Part shown: positions 16,852 through 25,263 of the stretch, piece by piece
Numbering within the stretch: position 1 is the first letter of the stretch
Layout of the letters: each line of letters starts with the position of its first letter
Origin: Nocardia niwae NBRC 108934 = DSM 45340
GTDB lineage: Bacteria > Actinomycetota > Actinomycetes > Mycobacteriales > Mycobacteriaceae
Direction: 5' to 3'
Assembly (NCBI RefSeq): GCF_001613465.1
Contig: NZ_BDCK01000034.1
Location: 1-64,000, forward strand
Length of the DNA: 64,000 nucleotides
The notes under the pieces: model-generated
The model's database searches: none
Seen by the model: the letters and a program-made list of their open reading frames with translations, nothing else
Told to the model about the DNA's origin: nothing
Program-made: the position numbers and the translations under genes

Positions 16852-17898
16852 GTGACCCAGGCACCTGTAGACACCACTGCGCCAGGACCGAAGCAGGTCG
16901 GGACGTCGCGCATTCTGTCGATCGCCCGCGAGCAGGTGCTCGAGCGCGGGGAAGGGCTGAACCAGGAGCAGACCCTCGAGGTGCTGCGCTCGAGCGACGA
17001 CCAGTTGGAGGAACTGCTCGCTCTCGCCCACGAGGTGCGCATGAAGTGGTGCGGCCCCGAGGTCGAGGTAGAGGGCATCATCAGCCTCAAGACCGGCGGC
17101 TGCCCGGAGGACTGCCATTTCTGCTCGCAGTCGGGCCTGTTCCAGTCGCCGGTGCGCGCCGCGTGGCTGGACATCCCCAGCCTGGTGGAGGCCGCCAAGC
17201 AGACCGCCAAGACCGGCGCCACCGAGTTCTGCATCGTGGCCGCCGTCCGCGGTCCCGACGAGCGCCTGATGGCTCAGGTGGCCGCGGGCGTAGAGGCGAT
17301 CCGCAACGAGGTCGACATCCAGGTCGCCTGTTCGCTGGGCATGCTCACCCAGGAGCAGGTCGACCAGCTGGCCGCCATGGGCGTGCACCGCTACAACCAC
17401 AACCTGGAGACCTCGCGCTCCCACTTCCCGAATGTGGTCACCACGCACACCTGGGAGGAGCGCTGGGACACCCTGCGCATGGTCCGCGAAGCGGGCATGG
17501 AGGTCTGCTGCGGCGGCATCCTCGGCATGGGCGAGACGCTGGAGCAGCGCGCGGAGTTCGCCGCGAACCTGGCCGAACTCGAGCCCGACGAGGTGCCGCT
17601 GAACTTCCTCAACCCGCGGCCGGGCACCCCGTTCGGCGACCTGGAGGTGCTGCCCGCGTCCGACGCGCTGCGCGCCGTCGCCGCGTTCCGGCTCGCGCTG
17701 CCCCGCACCATGCTGCGCTTCGCGGGCGGCCGCGAGATCACTCTGGGTGATCTGGGCGCCAAGCAGGGCATCCTGGGCGGCATCAACGCCGTCATCGTCG
17801 GCAACTACCTGACCACCCTCGGCCGCCCCGCCGAACAGGATCTGGACTTGCTCGGCGAGCTGAAGATGCCGATCAAGGCGCTCAACGAAACACTCTGA
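16852..17898 (+). CDS. bioB: Biotin synthase
   Basis: Radical SAM enzyme that inserts sulfur into dethiobiotin, the last step of biotin synthesis. The radical-SAM cysteines are C84, C88 and C91 in GGCPEDCHFCSQ; downstream are the conserved EFCIVAAVRGP, YNHNLETSR and PLNFLNPRPGTP. The start is uncertain: the GTG at 16852 is preferred because AAGGGA lies nine bases before it; a GTG at 16846 and an upstream ATG at 16813 are less well placed. It is followed by bsaP and a DUF2567 gene in one operon. The promoter is covered by a BioQ site. Confidence 0.95.
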   Translation: MTQAPVDTTAPGPKQVGTSRILSIAREQVLERGEGLNQEQTLEVLRSSDDQLEELLALAHEVRMKWCGPEVEVEGIISLKTGGCPEDCHFCSQSGLFQSPVRAAWLDIPSLVEAAKQTAKTGATEFCIVAAVRGPDERLMAQVAAGVEAIRNEVDIQVACSLGMLTQEQVDQLAAMGVHRYNHNLETSRSHFPNVVTTHTWEERWDTLRMVREAGMEVCCGGILGMGETLEQRAEFAANLAELEPDEVPLNFLNPRPGTPFGDLEVLPASDALRAVAAFRLALPRTMLRFAGGREITLGDLGAKQGILGGINAVIVGNYLTTLGRPAEQDLDLLGELKMPIKALNETL

Positions 17899-17930
17899 CC
17901 GGCTCGGTTGCGACGATGAGGCAGGCGAGC

Positions 17931-18158
17931 ATGAGTACTGTCAAGACCATGGACGAGCGCTACAACCCGTTCACCGGCAAGCGAATAGTGCCGGGACTCG
18001 ACGACGCGATTCCGGCCGCCGCCGCGCTGGGCCTGGAGCCGCCGCGTTTCTGCGAACAGTGCGGTCGCCGCATGATCGTGCAGGTGAGCCCGGACGGCTG
18101 GTGGGCCGAGTGCTCCCGGCACGGCGTCATCGAATCGGCCGAATCGGAACGCCGCTAG
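17931..18158 (+). CDS. bsaP: Biotin synthase auxiliary protein
   Basis: A 75-residue protein directly after bioB. It has RYNPFTGKRIVPG, then a cysteine pair FCEQCGRRM and a third cysteine in WAECSRHG, the arrangement of the BsaP family that supports BioB turnover in actinobacteria and is proposed to hold an iron-sulfur cluster. The ATG at 17931 is preferred over an ATG at 17916. The stop overlaps the GTG of the next gene (TAGTG). The homologous M. tuberculosis gene, Rv1590, also sits between bioB and a DUF2567 gene. Confidence 0.85.
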   Translation: MSTVKTMDERYNPFTGKRIVPGLDDAIPAAAALGLEPPRFCEQCGRRMIVQVSPDGWWAECSRHGVIESAESERR

Positions 18159-18802
18159 TGGCGTCGTCGTTGCGCAGCGAGGTGCGCGCGGCGGCGGTGG
18201 CCGCCGTCGCCGTGGTGGCGGTCAGTGCGCTCGCCGGCGTCGGATGGGGTTTCGCGGCGCCGACCGAGCGGCTGCTCGTGGTGGAACCGGGCCGGGGGGT
18301 CGCGCTGACCGGGGAAAGCACCCATCAATTCGACGCGCTGGCGTTGTTCGTGCTGGCGGGAGCGGTGCTCGGGCTGCTCTGCGCGCTCGCCGCGTGGCGG
18401 TGGCGTTCGGCACGCGGGCCGCTGCTGCAGCTCGGCCTGTTGATCGGCTGCGGCGCGGGCGCGGTGGTGATGGCGAACGTGGGGGAGCAGATCGCCGCCT
18501 GGTCGCATCCGCACCCGAGCGATCCGCCGGTCGGCCAGATCGTCACGTTGCCGATCGAACTGGGCAGTGCGCTCGCGCTGATCGTGCAGCCGCTTTTCGC
18601 GTCGTTGGTGATGCTGTTCCTCGCCGCGCTCAGCACGTCGGAGGACCTCGGCAGCGGCCGACGCACCACCGGGGACGAGGCGGAACCCTTCGGCTCCTTC
18701 CCGCCCCATGCTGAGGCTGCGAGTGGGGAAAACCTGCCCTATCGTGGCTACGAGCCTGCCGCGGAAGGGTATTCGGTCCCCGAATACCGACCGCGGTACT
18801 GA
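18158..18802 (+). CDS. DUF2567 membrane protein
   Basis: A 214-residue membrane protein with about four hydrophobic segments (residues roughly 9-31, 56-82, 91-111 and 134-160) and a soluble, Pro/Tyr-rich C-terminal tail. The GTG at 18158 shares a base with the bsaP stop, so translation is coupled. It matches the place of Rv1591 in mycobacteria. Function is unknown; co-expression with biotin synthase under BioQ is implied by the operon. Confidence 0.75.
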   Translation: MASSLRSEVRAAAVAAVAVVAVSALAGVGWGFAAPTERLLVVEPGRGVALTGESTHQFDALALFVLAGAVLGLLCALAAWRWRSARGPLLQLGLLIGCGAGAVVMANVGEQIAAWSHPHPSDPPVGQIVTLPIELGSALALIVQPLFASLVMLFLAALSTSEDLGSGRRTTGDEAEPFGSFPPHAEAASGENLPYRGYEPAAEGYSVPEYRPRY

Positions 18803-18889
18803 CGCGTCATCCGGCCGGGCAGCCGCGACGGCAGAAGGCTTTTCGTACCACGCGGGTGTGGGACGGAGCGTGCGCGGAAGGAACAGGAC

Positions 18890-19069
18890 GTGACCGCCCG
18901 GTTCGTCGTCGTCGCGGTCCCTTCGGTGTTCTTCCTGGGCGTCCCCGTGACTGTGGTGACGGTCTTCCTGCTGCTGTTCTGGTTGGTGGAACTGGCCTTC
19001 TGGGCCGCATCCCGGGTGACGCAACGGATCGAAGCCCCGCCCCCGGACCCGCAGATGAAGACCGCCTGA
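18890..19069 (+). CDS. Very small membrane protein
   Basis: A 59-residue protein starting at a GTG seven bases after GGAAGGA. Nearly the whole N-terminal two thirds is hydrophobic (ARFVVVAVPSVFFLGVPVTV and VTVFLLLFWLVELAFW), enough for two membrane helices, and it ends with a hydrophilic tail rich in proline (EAPPPDPQMKTA). Coding bias and the ribosome binding site support a real gene. It lies 87 bases after the DUF2567 gene and before the terminator shared with the cold-shock gene. Function is unknown. Confidence 0.65.
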   Translation: MTARFVVVAVPSVFFLGVPVTVVTVFLLLFWLVELAFWAASRVTQRIEAPPPDPQMKTA

Positions 19070-19101
19070 CCGGTCACGCCGAAATCCGGGCCGGTCAGAC
19101 G

Positions 19102-19132
19102 CAAAAGCCCCGCACCTGTACGGTGCGGGGCT
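19102..19132 (-). terminator. Rho-independent terminator of the cold-shock gene
   Basis: Perfect 11-bp stem AGCCCCGCACC / GGTGCGGGGCT with a five-base loop (19117-19121). On the minus strand it is followed by TTTT (19105-19102), so it ends the cspA-type transcript. It may also stop rightward transcription from the biotin operon. Confidence 0.85.
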
Positions 19133-19150
19133 CCTACCTGACTACGTCGA

Positions 19151-19354
19151 TCAGATCGTGCGGACGTCCTGAGCCTGCGGGCCCTTCTGTCCTTGGCCGA
19201 TCTCGAACTCCACGCGCTGCCCCTCTTCAAGGGACTTGAATCCCGAGCCGGACACGGCGGAGTAATGAACGAAGACGTCGGCGCCGCCGCCGTCTTGCGC
19301 GATGAAGCCGAAGCCCTTTTCGCTGTTAAACCACTTCACACTGCCTTGAGCCAT
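19151..19354 (-). CDS. cspA: Cold-shock protein
   Basis: A 67-residue single OB-fold RNA chaperone. Both nucleic-acid binding motifs are intact: RNP1 KGFGFI and RNP2 VFVHYS. The sequence begins MAQGSVKWFNSEKGFGF as in the actinobacterial CspA group. A purine-rich GAAGTAAAG precedes the ATG and a strong terminator follows the stop. There is no close neighbour upstream, so it is probably a single-gene unit with a longer 5' leader. Confidence 0.95.
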   Translation of the reverse strand: MAQGSVKWFNSEKGFGFIAQDGGGADVFVHYSAVSGSGFKSLEEGQRVEFEIGQGQKGPQAQDVRTI

Positions 19355-19777
19355 TGCTTTACTTCATTCTTTTCTGTAGATGAGCCGAGCGAATCACTTC
19401 GATAACCCGGTCTCAACAGTCGAGACTGCCACGAACCGGTGCATCGCGACACCGCGCGGCCCGGTTTGTGAGCTAACCGACACGAACGGTCATCGCCGAT
19501 CCCGCGGTGTAATACGCCGGATCCGGCCGTGAGGGCGGCCGACTCGCTCGGTCCAGCGGCATCGGGGCGGTCGGCGGGCCCCGGCCGTGATCTGGACTGC
19601 GGCGCACCTACGGCACCGGAATCGCGAGCGAGGCCTACGGCTGTATCCGGCCCGACGTGGAGGGAGCCGCCGGGTGATGGTTCGTCCCGCGGCGAAAACA
19701 AGTGGAGGCGGGATCGATGGTGGGGATAGCGTAGGCGGCCGGTGGCACCCGCGAGCGCGTCGAAAGGAGGCGGAGCC
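19355..19777. other. Intergenic region upstream of the cold-shock gene
   Basis: About 420 bases between the divergent cold-shock gene and a small plus-strand gene. It must hold the cold-shock promoter and 5' leader, but I cannot fix their exact position. The frames here lack ribosome binding sites and domain matches. No RNA gene or long repeat was recognised. Confidence 0.4.
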
Positions 19778-19954
19778 ATGAATCGAGCAGATCGACCGGT
19801 GGCACAGACGCCTCCGGTCGTGCAGGAGCGCGCGGATCTCGCGGCTTGGCGACGGCGAGATGCCTTGCGCCGCAGCAACGCCGCGCGCCCGGTACGGAGC
19901 AAGCGGCAGTATCGACGGCAGGACAAGCACCGGAAAGCGGCCACCGGCTATTGA
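19778..19954 (+). CDS. Small basic protein
   Basis: A 58-residue protein with an excellent ribosome binding site, AAAGGAGG at 19763-19770, seven bases before the ATG. The composition is strongly basic, especially the C-terminal SKRQYRRQDKHRKAATG. The N-terminal half is VAQTPPVVQERADLAAWRRR. The ribosome binding site is the best in the area and argues for a real gene, but I know no family. Nucleic-acid or ribosome binding would fit the charge; this is a guess. Confidence 0.55.
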   Translation: MNRADRPVAQTPPVVQERADLAAWRRRDALRRSNAARPVRSKRQYRRQDKHRKAATGY

Positions 19955-20050
19955 CCCGAAGCCCCTTGGCGCGAGTGCTCGCAGCACGCCGCAAGGCCGT
20001 TCACGAGAGCCGTGCGAGTGCGGATCGTGCTCCGCGGAGGGCGCCGTCGG

Positions 20051-20815
20051 TCAGGAGGCCCCGGGTGGGCGCAGGGCGGCGAATTCGTCCGTTACGCGCA
20101 GGCCGGAGTCGGTGAAGCGGTAGACCGCGGCGGGGCGGCCGCCCGCGCGGCCGGGGGCGGCGGTGGCGCCGGTGGGCGTGATCACCTTGCGGCGGGACAG
20201 GACGCGCTGGAGGTTCGTCGGGTCCACGTCGTAACCGAGTGCCGCGCAGTAGATCTCGCGCAAGGTGGACATGGTGAACCGGTCCGGCGCGAGGGCGAAG
20301 GCGATGTTGGTATAGGACAGTTTCGCGGCCAGGCGGGTGCGGGCGTGGTCGACCACCGTGCGGTGGTCGAAAGACATGTCCGGCAGCGCCGAGACCGGGT
20401 GCCACGCGGTGTCCGAGGGCAGGCGGGGGTCGGCGGTCAGCGGGACGAGGCCGAGGTAGGCCGAGGCGATGCGACGGGGGCTCGGCACCCGGTCGGGAGC
20501 GCTGAACACCGAGAGCTGTTCCAGATGGCTCAGCTCGCGCACGTCGACCTTCTCGGCGAGCTGGCGGCGCGCGGAGGCGTCGAGGTCCTCGTCGTCGCGC
20601 AGCCGGCCGCCGGGTAGCGACCAGGTGCCCTTCTGCGGATCGAGCGCCCGTTCCCACAGCAGCACCGCGAGTTCGGTCCGCTGATCGGGCGGACAGCGTC
20701 GCAGCATGCTCTCCGCGCGGTCCGCAGCGTCGTGACCTGCGGCGATGTTCCGAGGGAAGCGACGAACCTGGAACACCGCGGTGAGCGATTCGTGGATGGT
20801 GCTACTATGGGCCAC
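20051..20815 (-). CDS. nrtR: NrtR family regulator of NAD synthesis
   Basis: A 254-residue protein with an N-terminal Nudix-like domain and a C-terminal winged helix. The Nudix box is degenerate: GRLRDDEDLDASARRQLAEK lacks the REx2E pair of active hydrolases, as expected for the regulator branch that senses an ADP-ribose compound. The C-terminal part (REIYCAALGYDVDPTNLQRV, then GRPAAVYRF) is the NrtR DNA-binding domain. The start is the GTG at 20815: a -10 box TACAAT (20823-20828, minus strand) ends seven bases before it, so the mRNA is probably leaderless. It is divergent from nadABC and the palindrome between them is its likely site. Confidence 0.85.
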   Translation of the reverse strand: MAHSSTIHESLTAVFQVRRFPRNIAAGHDAADRAESMLRRCPPDQRTELAVLLWERALDPQKGTWSLPGGRLRDDEDLDASARRQLAEKVDVRELSHLEQLSVFSAPDRVPSPRRIASAYLGLVPLTADPRLPSDTAWHPVSALPDMSFDHRTVVDHARTRLAAKLSYTNIAFALAPDRFTMSTLREIYCAALGYDVDPTNLQRVLSRRKVITPTGATAAPGRAGGRPAAVYRFTDSGLRVTDEFAALRPPGAS

Positions 20816-20838
20816 GTTTTCGATTGTAAGTCGAAAAC
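20803..20838. promoter_or_regulatory. NrtR box between nrtR and nadA
   Basis: GTTTTCGA-N7-TCGAAAAC (20816-20838) is a perfect 8+8 inverted repeat. Rightwards, a -10 box TACTAT (20803-20808) places the nadA transcription start in the repeat. Leftwards, the -10 box of nrtR (20823-20828) lies within the repeat spacer. One bound dimer could therefore shut both promoters. The site agrees in form with boxes described for mycobacterial NrtR. Confidence 0.8.
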
Positions 20839-20891
20839 CTGGTTTGGTGCGAATCGGCGCGCAGCCGAGCGCACGAGGAAGGGAGCCATCC

Positions 20892-21935
20892 ATGGCGACG
20901 ACGGGTGCGAAACTGGCGCCCCCGCTGATGGGGCAGGTGTTCGACGGGCCCTCCGGGTTCGAGGGTGTCGAGGCTGGGCCGGAGTGGGCGCAGGAGGTCG
21001 CGCGACTGGCCAGGGAGCGCAACGCGACGATCCTGGCGCACAACTACCAGCTGCCGGAGATCCAGGACGTGGCCGACCACGTCGGCGACTCGCTGGCGCT
21101 GTCGCGGATCGCGGCCGAGGCGCCCGAGGACACGATCGTGTTCTGCGGCGTGCATTTCATGGCCGAGACCGCGAAGATTCTCAGCCCGGCCAAGACCGTG
21201 CTCATCCCGGATCAGCGCGCGGGATGTTCGCTCGCGGATTCGATCACGGCCGAGGAACTGCGCGCCTGGAAGGCCGAGCACCCGAACGCGGTGGTCGTGT
21301 CCTACGTGAACACCACGGCCGAGGTCAAGGCCCTCACCGACATCTGCTGCACCTCGTCCAACGCGGTGGACGTGGTCGCCTCGATCGACCCGGACCGCGA
21401 GGTGCTGTTCCTGCCCGACCAGTTCCTCGGCGCGCACGTCAAGCGGGTCACCGGCCGCGCGAACATGCACATCTGGGCGGGTGAGTGCCACGTGCACGCG
21501 GGCATCAACGGCGACGAACTGACCGAGCAGGCGCGCACCCATCCGGACGCGGAGCTGTTCGTGCACCCCGAATGCGGCTGCGCCACCTCGGCGCTGTACC
21601 TGGCGGGCGAGGGAGCCTTCCCTGCCGAGCGGGTGCACATCCTGTCCACCGGAGGCATGATCGACGCGGCCAAGGCGGCGAAGTCGAATCAGGTGCTGGT
21701 GGCCACCGAGGTGGGCATGCTGCATCAGCTGCGCAAGGCCGCCCCCGGCATCGATTTCCAGGCCGTGAACGACCGGGCGTCGTGCAAGTACATGAAGATG
21801 ATCACCCCGGCGGCGCTGCTGCGCTGCCTGGTCGAAGGCCGTGACGAGGTGCACGTCGATCCGGAAACCGCCGCGCTGGGGCGTAACTCGGTGCAGCGGA
21901 TGATCGCGATCGGCAATCCCGGCGGCGGTGAATGA
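20892..21935 (+). CDS. nadA: Quinolinate synthase
   Basis: A 347-residue [4Fe-4S] enzyme that condenses iminoaspartate with dihydroxyacetone phosphate to quinolinate, the second step of de novo NAD synthesis. Key parts are ILAHNYQLPEIQDVAD, the cysteines in RAGCSLADS, GECHVHAG and HPECGC, and VSYVNTTAEVKA. The ATG at 20892 follows GAGGAAGGGAG; the longer upstream frame crosses the operator and is rejected. First gene of nadA-nadB-nadC, under the NrtR box. Confidence 0.95.
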   Translation: MATTGAKLAPPLMGQVFDGPSGFEGVEAGPEWAQEVARLARERNATILAHNYQLPEIQDVADHVGDSLALSRIAAEAPEDTIVFCGVHFMAETAKILSPAKTVLIPDQRAGCSLADSITAEELRAWKAEHPNAVVVSYVNTTAEVKALTDICCTSSNAVDVVASIDPDREVLFLPDQFLGAHVKRVTGRANMHIWAGECHVHAGINGDELTEQARTHPDAELFVHPECGCATSALYLAGEGAFPAERVHILSTGGMIDAAKAAKSNQVLVATEVGMLHQLRKAAPGIDFQAVNDRASCKYMKMITPAALLRCLVEGRDEVHVDPETAALGRNSVQRMIAIGNPGGGE

Positions 21936-22044
21936 GTCCGACCGCTGCCCTCGTGGCGGTGGGTCGCTCTGCGGCGGAACGCGCTGATCGCGGCGCCCGC
22001 GCCGGAGAGCGTGCACGGATCGGAAGACAGAGAGGCGCGGGCCG

Positions 22045-23613
22045 ATGACAACCCGGCTTTCGATCGACTGGGAGGCCGAGGCCGATCTGGTCGTGATCGG
22101 CGGCGGCGTCGCGGGACTGACCGCGGCGCGCACCGCGTCACTGCGTGGCTTGCGGGTGCTCACGCTCAGCAAGGGCGGCCCGGCGGACACGTCCACCCAG
22201 TACGCCCAGGGCGGCATCGCCGTCGTGGCGCCGCACGGTGACTCGGTCGAATCGCACGTGCACGACACGGTGGAGGCCGGGGCCGGGCTGTGCGACGTGG
22301 ACGCCGTGCGCTCCATCGTCGCGGGCGGGCAGGCCGCCGTGGCGGCGCTGACCGATCTGGGCGCGGTGTTCGACCTCGGCCGCGACGGCCAGATCTCGCG
22401 GACCCGTGAGGGCGGGCACAGCACCCGCCGCATCATCCACGCCGGGGGCGACGCCACGGGCGCGGAGGTGCAGCGAGCGCTGAACGAGGCCGGGCTGCCG
22501 GTGCTGTTCGGCGCGGCGGTCGCCGACATCGTCACCGGACCGGGCGGCGTACGGGGCGTCATAGCGGTGTCGGACAAGGGTTTCGGGGTCGTGCACGCGC
22601 CCGCCGTGCTGCTGGCCACCGGCGGGCTCGGGCATTTGTACGCGCTGAGCACCAATCCGCCGGGCGCCACCGCGGACGGCGTCGCGCTCGGGCTGTGGGC
22701 CGGGGCGACCGTCGCCGATCTCGAGTTCGTGCAGTTCCACCCGACCGTGCTGTACACCCCGGGTGGACTGGGGCGCAGACCGCTGATCAGCGAAGCGGTG
22801 CGCGGTGAAGGGGCGAGGCTGGTCGACACCGAAGGCGATCCGGTGACCGCGGGCGTGCATCCGCGCGGCGACCTCGCGCCCCGTGATGTCGTCTCGCGCG
22901 CCATCGCCGCGCGCATGCGGGCGCTCGGCGCCGAGCACGTCTACCTGGACGCGCGTTCGATCGACGGCTTCCCGCAACGGTTTCCGACGATCACCGCCTC
23001 CTGTCTGGCGGCGGGCATCGATCCGCGCACCGACCTCATCCCGGTCGCACCTGCCGCGCACTACCAGTGCGGGGGTGTGGTCACCGACACGCACGGCCGC
23101 ACCGGAGTTCCCGGCCTGTACGCGGCCGGCGAGGTCGCGCGCACCGGTCTGCACGGGGCCAACCGGTTGGCGTCCAACAGCTTGCTGGAGGGATTGGTGG
23201 TCGGCGAGCGCGCCGGGGCCGCCGCCGCCGAACGGCTCGGCGAGCGCGCCGGGGTAGGCGAGATCCCCTCGCGCTTCGCCGAATACGCCGACCGCGCTGT
23301 GGTGCAGGGCCTGATGACCACGCACGCCTCGGTGGTCCGCGACCGCGCGGGTCTCGCCGAAGCGCTCAAGCGGCTCGACGACGTGGTCACCCGCCGCGAC
23401 ACGCGCACCGCCGCAGCACACCCGATCGCCGGGATCGAGGACGCCGCGCTCACCCTCACGGCCCGCACGCTGTTGCTGTCCGCACTCGCCCGTACCGAGA
23501 GCCGCGGCTGTCACACCCGGTCGGATCACGCCGATGCCGTGCCAGGACTCCGGCGCAGCCTGCCGATCCGGCTGAACGGCGACGGCGTCCCCGAGTACGC
23601 ACCCATTCCCTGA
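22045..23613 (+). CDS. nadB: L-aspartate oxidase
   Basis: A 522-residue flavoprotein that oxidises L-aspartate to iminoaspartate, the substrate of NadA. The FAD dinucleotide motif is VVIGGGVAGLTAARTAS near residue 16. Other family marks are STQYAQGGIAVV, HSTRRIIHAGGDATG, EFVQFHPTVLY, YQCGGVVTDTHGRT and the substrate-binding GANRLASNSLLEGLVVG. Start ATG at 22045 shortly after a GGGCCG-rich leader. It lies 109 bases after nadA. Confidence 0.95.
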   Translation: MTTRLSIDWEAEADLVVIGGGVAGLTAARTASLRGLRVLTLSKGGPADTSTQYAQGGIAVVAPHGDSVESHVHDTVEAGAGLCDVDAVRSIVAGGQAAVAALTDLGAVFDLGRDGQISRTREGGHSTRRIIHAGGDATGAEVQRALNEAGLPVLFGAAVADIVTGPGGVRGVIAVSDKGFGVVHAPAVLLATGGLGHLYALSTNPPGATADGVALGLWAGATVADLEFVQFHPTVLYTPGGLGRRPLISEAVRGEGARLVDTEGDPVTAGVHPRGDLAPRDVVSRAIAARMRALGAEHVYLDARSIDGFPQRFPTITASCLAAGIDPRTDLIPVAPAAHYQCGGVVTDTHGRTGVPGLYAAGEVARTGLHGANRLASNSLLEGLVVGERAGAAAAERLGERAGVGEIPSRFAEYADRAVVQGLMTTHASVVRDRAGLAEALKRLDDVVTRRDTRTAAAHPIAGIEDAALTLTARTLLLSALARTESRGCHTRSDHADAVPGLRRSLPIRLNGDGVPEYAPIP

Positions 23614-23676
23614 TCACAGCCGCCGAGCGGAATTCAGGTAGGACCGCTGTCCGCTCGGCGAGGAAGGAACACTCCG

Positions 23677-24537
23677 ATGGCTCTGGACGCCGCCCTGGAT
23701 CGCGACGAGGTGCTGCGCGTCATTCGCGCCGCGCTGGACGAGGATCTCCGCTACGGACCGGACGTCACGACTGCGGCCACCGTGCCCGCGGACGCGGTGA
23801 TCAAGGCGTCGGTCGTGTCGCGGGAACCGGGGACCGTGGCCGGGCTCGACGCCGGGTTGCTGGTGCTCGACGAGGTGATCGGCGCGGGCGGCTACGAGGT
23901 CACCGGTCGGGTCGCCGACGGCACCCGCGTGTCGCCGGGACAGTCCGTGCTCACCCTGATCGCCCCGACGCGCGGACTGCTCACCGCGGAGCGCACGATG
24001 CTCAATCTCGTGTGCCATCTGTCCGGCATCGCCACGGCGACCGCCGCCTGGGTGGATGCCGTCGCGGGCACCCACTGCCGGATCCGGGACAGCCGCAAGA
24101 CGCTGCCCGGGCTGCGCGGGCTGCAGAAGTACGCCGTGCGCGTGGGCGGCGGGGTCAACCACCGCATGGGTCTCGGTGACGCCGCGTTGATCAAGGACAA
24201 CCACGTGGTCGCCGCCGGGTCGGTGGTCGAGGCGCTGCGCGCGGTCCGCGCCGCAGCCCCGGACATCGCCTGCGAGGTGGAGGTGGACAGCCTCGAGCAA
24301 CTCGACGCCGTCCTGGCCGAGAACGTGGAACTGGTCCTGCTGGACAACTTCCCGCTGTGGCAGACCCAGGCGGCGGTGCAGCGCCGCAACGCCGCGTCTC
24401 CGCAAACGAAACTGGAATCCTCCGGAGGCTTGAGCCTGGACGTCGCAGCCGACTACGCCCGCACCGGTGTCGACTACCTGGCCGTGGGCGCCCTCACCCA
24501 CTCGGTCCGGGTGCTCGACCTCGGGCTGGACATGTAG
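23677..24537 (+). CDS. nadC: Nicotinate-nucleotide pyrophosphorylase (quinolinate phosphoribosyltransferase)
   Basis: A 286-residue enzyme converting quinolinate and PRPP to nicotinate mononucleotide. Typical motifs are EDLRYGPDVTT, RTMLNLVCHLSGIAT, the substrate-binding DSRKTLPGLRGLQKYAV, GGGVNHRMGLGD, LIKDNHV and the C-terminal ESSGGLSL with DYLAVGALTHS. An AGGAAGGA sequence precedes the ATG. It ends the nad operon; a weak hairpin (24538-24558) lies right after the stop, before the convergent accessory operon. Confidence 0.95.
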   Translation: MALDAALDRDEVLRVIRAALDEDLRYGPDVTTAATVPADAVIKASVVSREPGTVAGLDAGLLVLDEVIGAGGYEVTGRVADGTRVSPGQSVLTLIAPTRGLLTAERTMLNLVCHLSGIATATAAWVDAVAGTHCRIRDSRKTLPGLRGLQKYAVRVGGGVNHRMGLGDAALIKDNHVVAAGSVVEALRAVRAAAPDIACEVEVDSLEQLDAVLAENVELVLLDNFPLWQTQAAVQRRNAASPQTKLESSGGLSLDVAADYARTGVDYLAVGALTHSVRVLDLGLDM

Positions 24538-24588
24538 GCATTCTGGCGTTCGGAATGCGCCGACGCCGCGTGCGATTGAGGTGCTGAT

Positions 24589-25263
24589 CTACCAGAGTGC
24601 GTCAGAACTGCTTCTGCCGTCGCGCGATCCGAGTTCTGCGGCGGCAGACTCGATATCCTTCACCAACTGCTGCCAACTCGGCAACTGCGTGATCGGGCCG
24701 GAACAATCGATGCTGCGGAGTAGCTGACGTCGGTGTTCACTGAATCTTTTCGCGACTTGTTCTCGGCGACGTCCAGTGCAATCTGCTGCAGTTATGATGC
24801 ACTGCTGGAGCAACTGCTTGGGATCGGGTACAGATTCGATCTTCCGGATAGACGGCAGATTCAGATTTGTTCTACCACGCGGGTTACCGGCGACGCGCCG
24901 GATAGCGCCCTCGTCGAGCAGCAGCCACGCCTCGGTCATGCGCACGGGGATCACTGGCATGGCCCGCACGGAATCGCTCACCGAGCGGACAGCACTCTCG
25001 ATCTCATTGCGGCGTTCGTCCGGGCCGGCGTTGTCGGCATCCCGATGAACGACGACGAGGTCTACAGGACCACCTAGCAAGCGTAATCCTGCGCCCACTC
25101 GAGAAGCTACGTCTTTGGGGACTTTGCCGAGCAGTGCATAATCCGGCTTGCTCAGTCGTACCTCCACGTCGCGATCGATGAAAAGTGTCTCGACAATTTC
25201 CGCGAGTGGAAGATCTGACGTACCTTCACATACGAACAGCCCGGAGAATATCCTTGCGGTCAT
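24589..25263 (-). CDS. DUF4276 protein, TOPRIM-like partner of AAA ATPase
   Basis: A 224-residue protein resembling the DUF4276 family. The N-terminal strand and loop FVCEGTSDLPLAEIV carry E13, and a later strand VDLVVVHRDADNAG carries D75 and D77. This glutamate plus DxD order is that of TOPRIM nuclease/primase folds. A conserved TEAWLLLDEGA follows. The ATG at 25263 overlaps the stop of the ATPase gene by four bases, so the two are made together. Pairs of an OLD-like ATPase with a TOPRIM-type effector are found in phage defence (OLD, Gabija, PARIS). A defence role is inferred, not shown. Base composition is less GC-rich than in nadC next door. Confidence 0.75.
   Translation of the reverse strand: MTARIFSGLFVCEGTSDLPLAEIVETLFIDRDVEVRLSKPDYALLGKVPKDVASRVGAGLRLLGGPVDLVVVHRDADNAGPDERRNEIESAVRSVSDSVRAMPVIPVRMTEAWLLLDEGAIRRVAGNPRGRTNLNLPSIRKIESVPDPKQLLQQCIITAADCTGRRREQVAKRFSEHRRQLLRSIDCSGPITQLPSWQQLVKDIESAAAELGSRDGRSSSDALW

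Noticed and set aside
19443..19777. Several overlapping frames on both strands upstream of the small basic gene.
   Set aside because: All are Arg/Pro/Ser-rich frames without ribosome sites, typical shadows in GC-rich DNA.
24538..24558. Hairpin GCATTC-N9-GAATGC after the nadC stop as terminator.
   Set aside because: Stem of six base pairs with a nine-base loop and no T tract; too weak to call.
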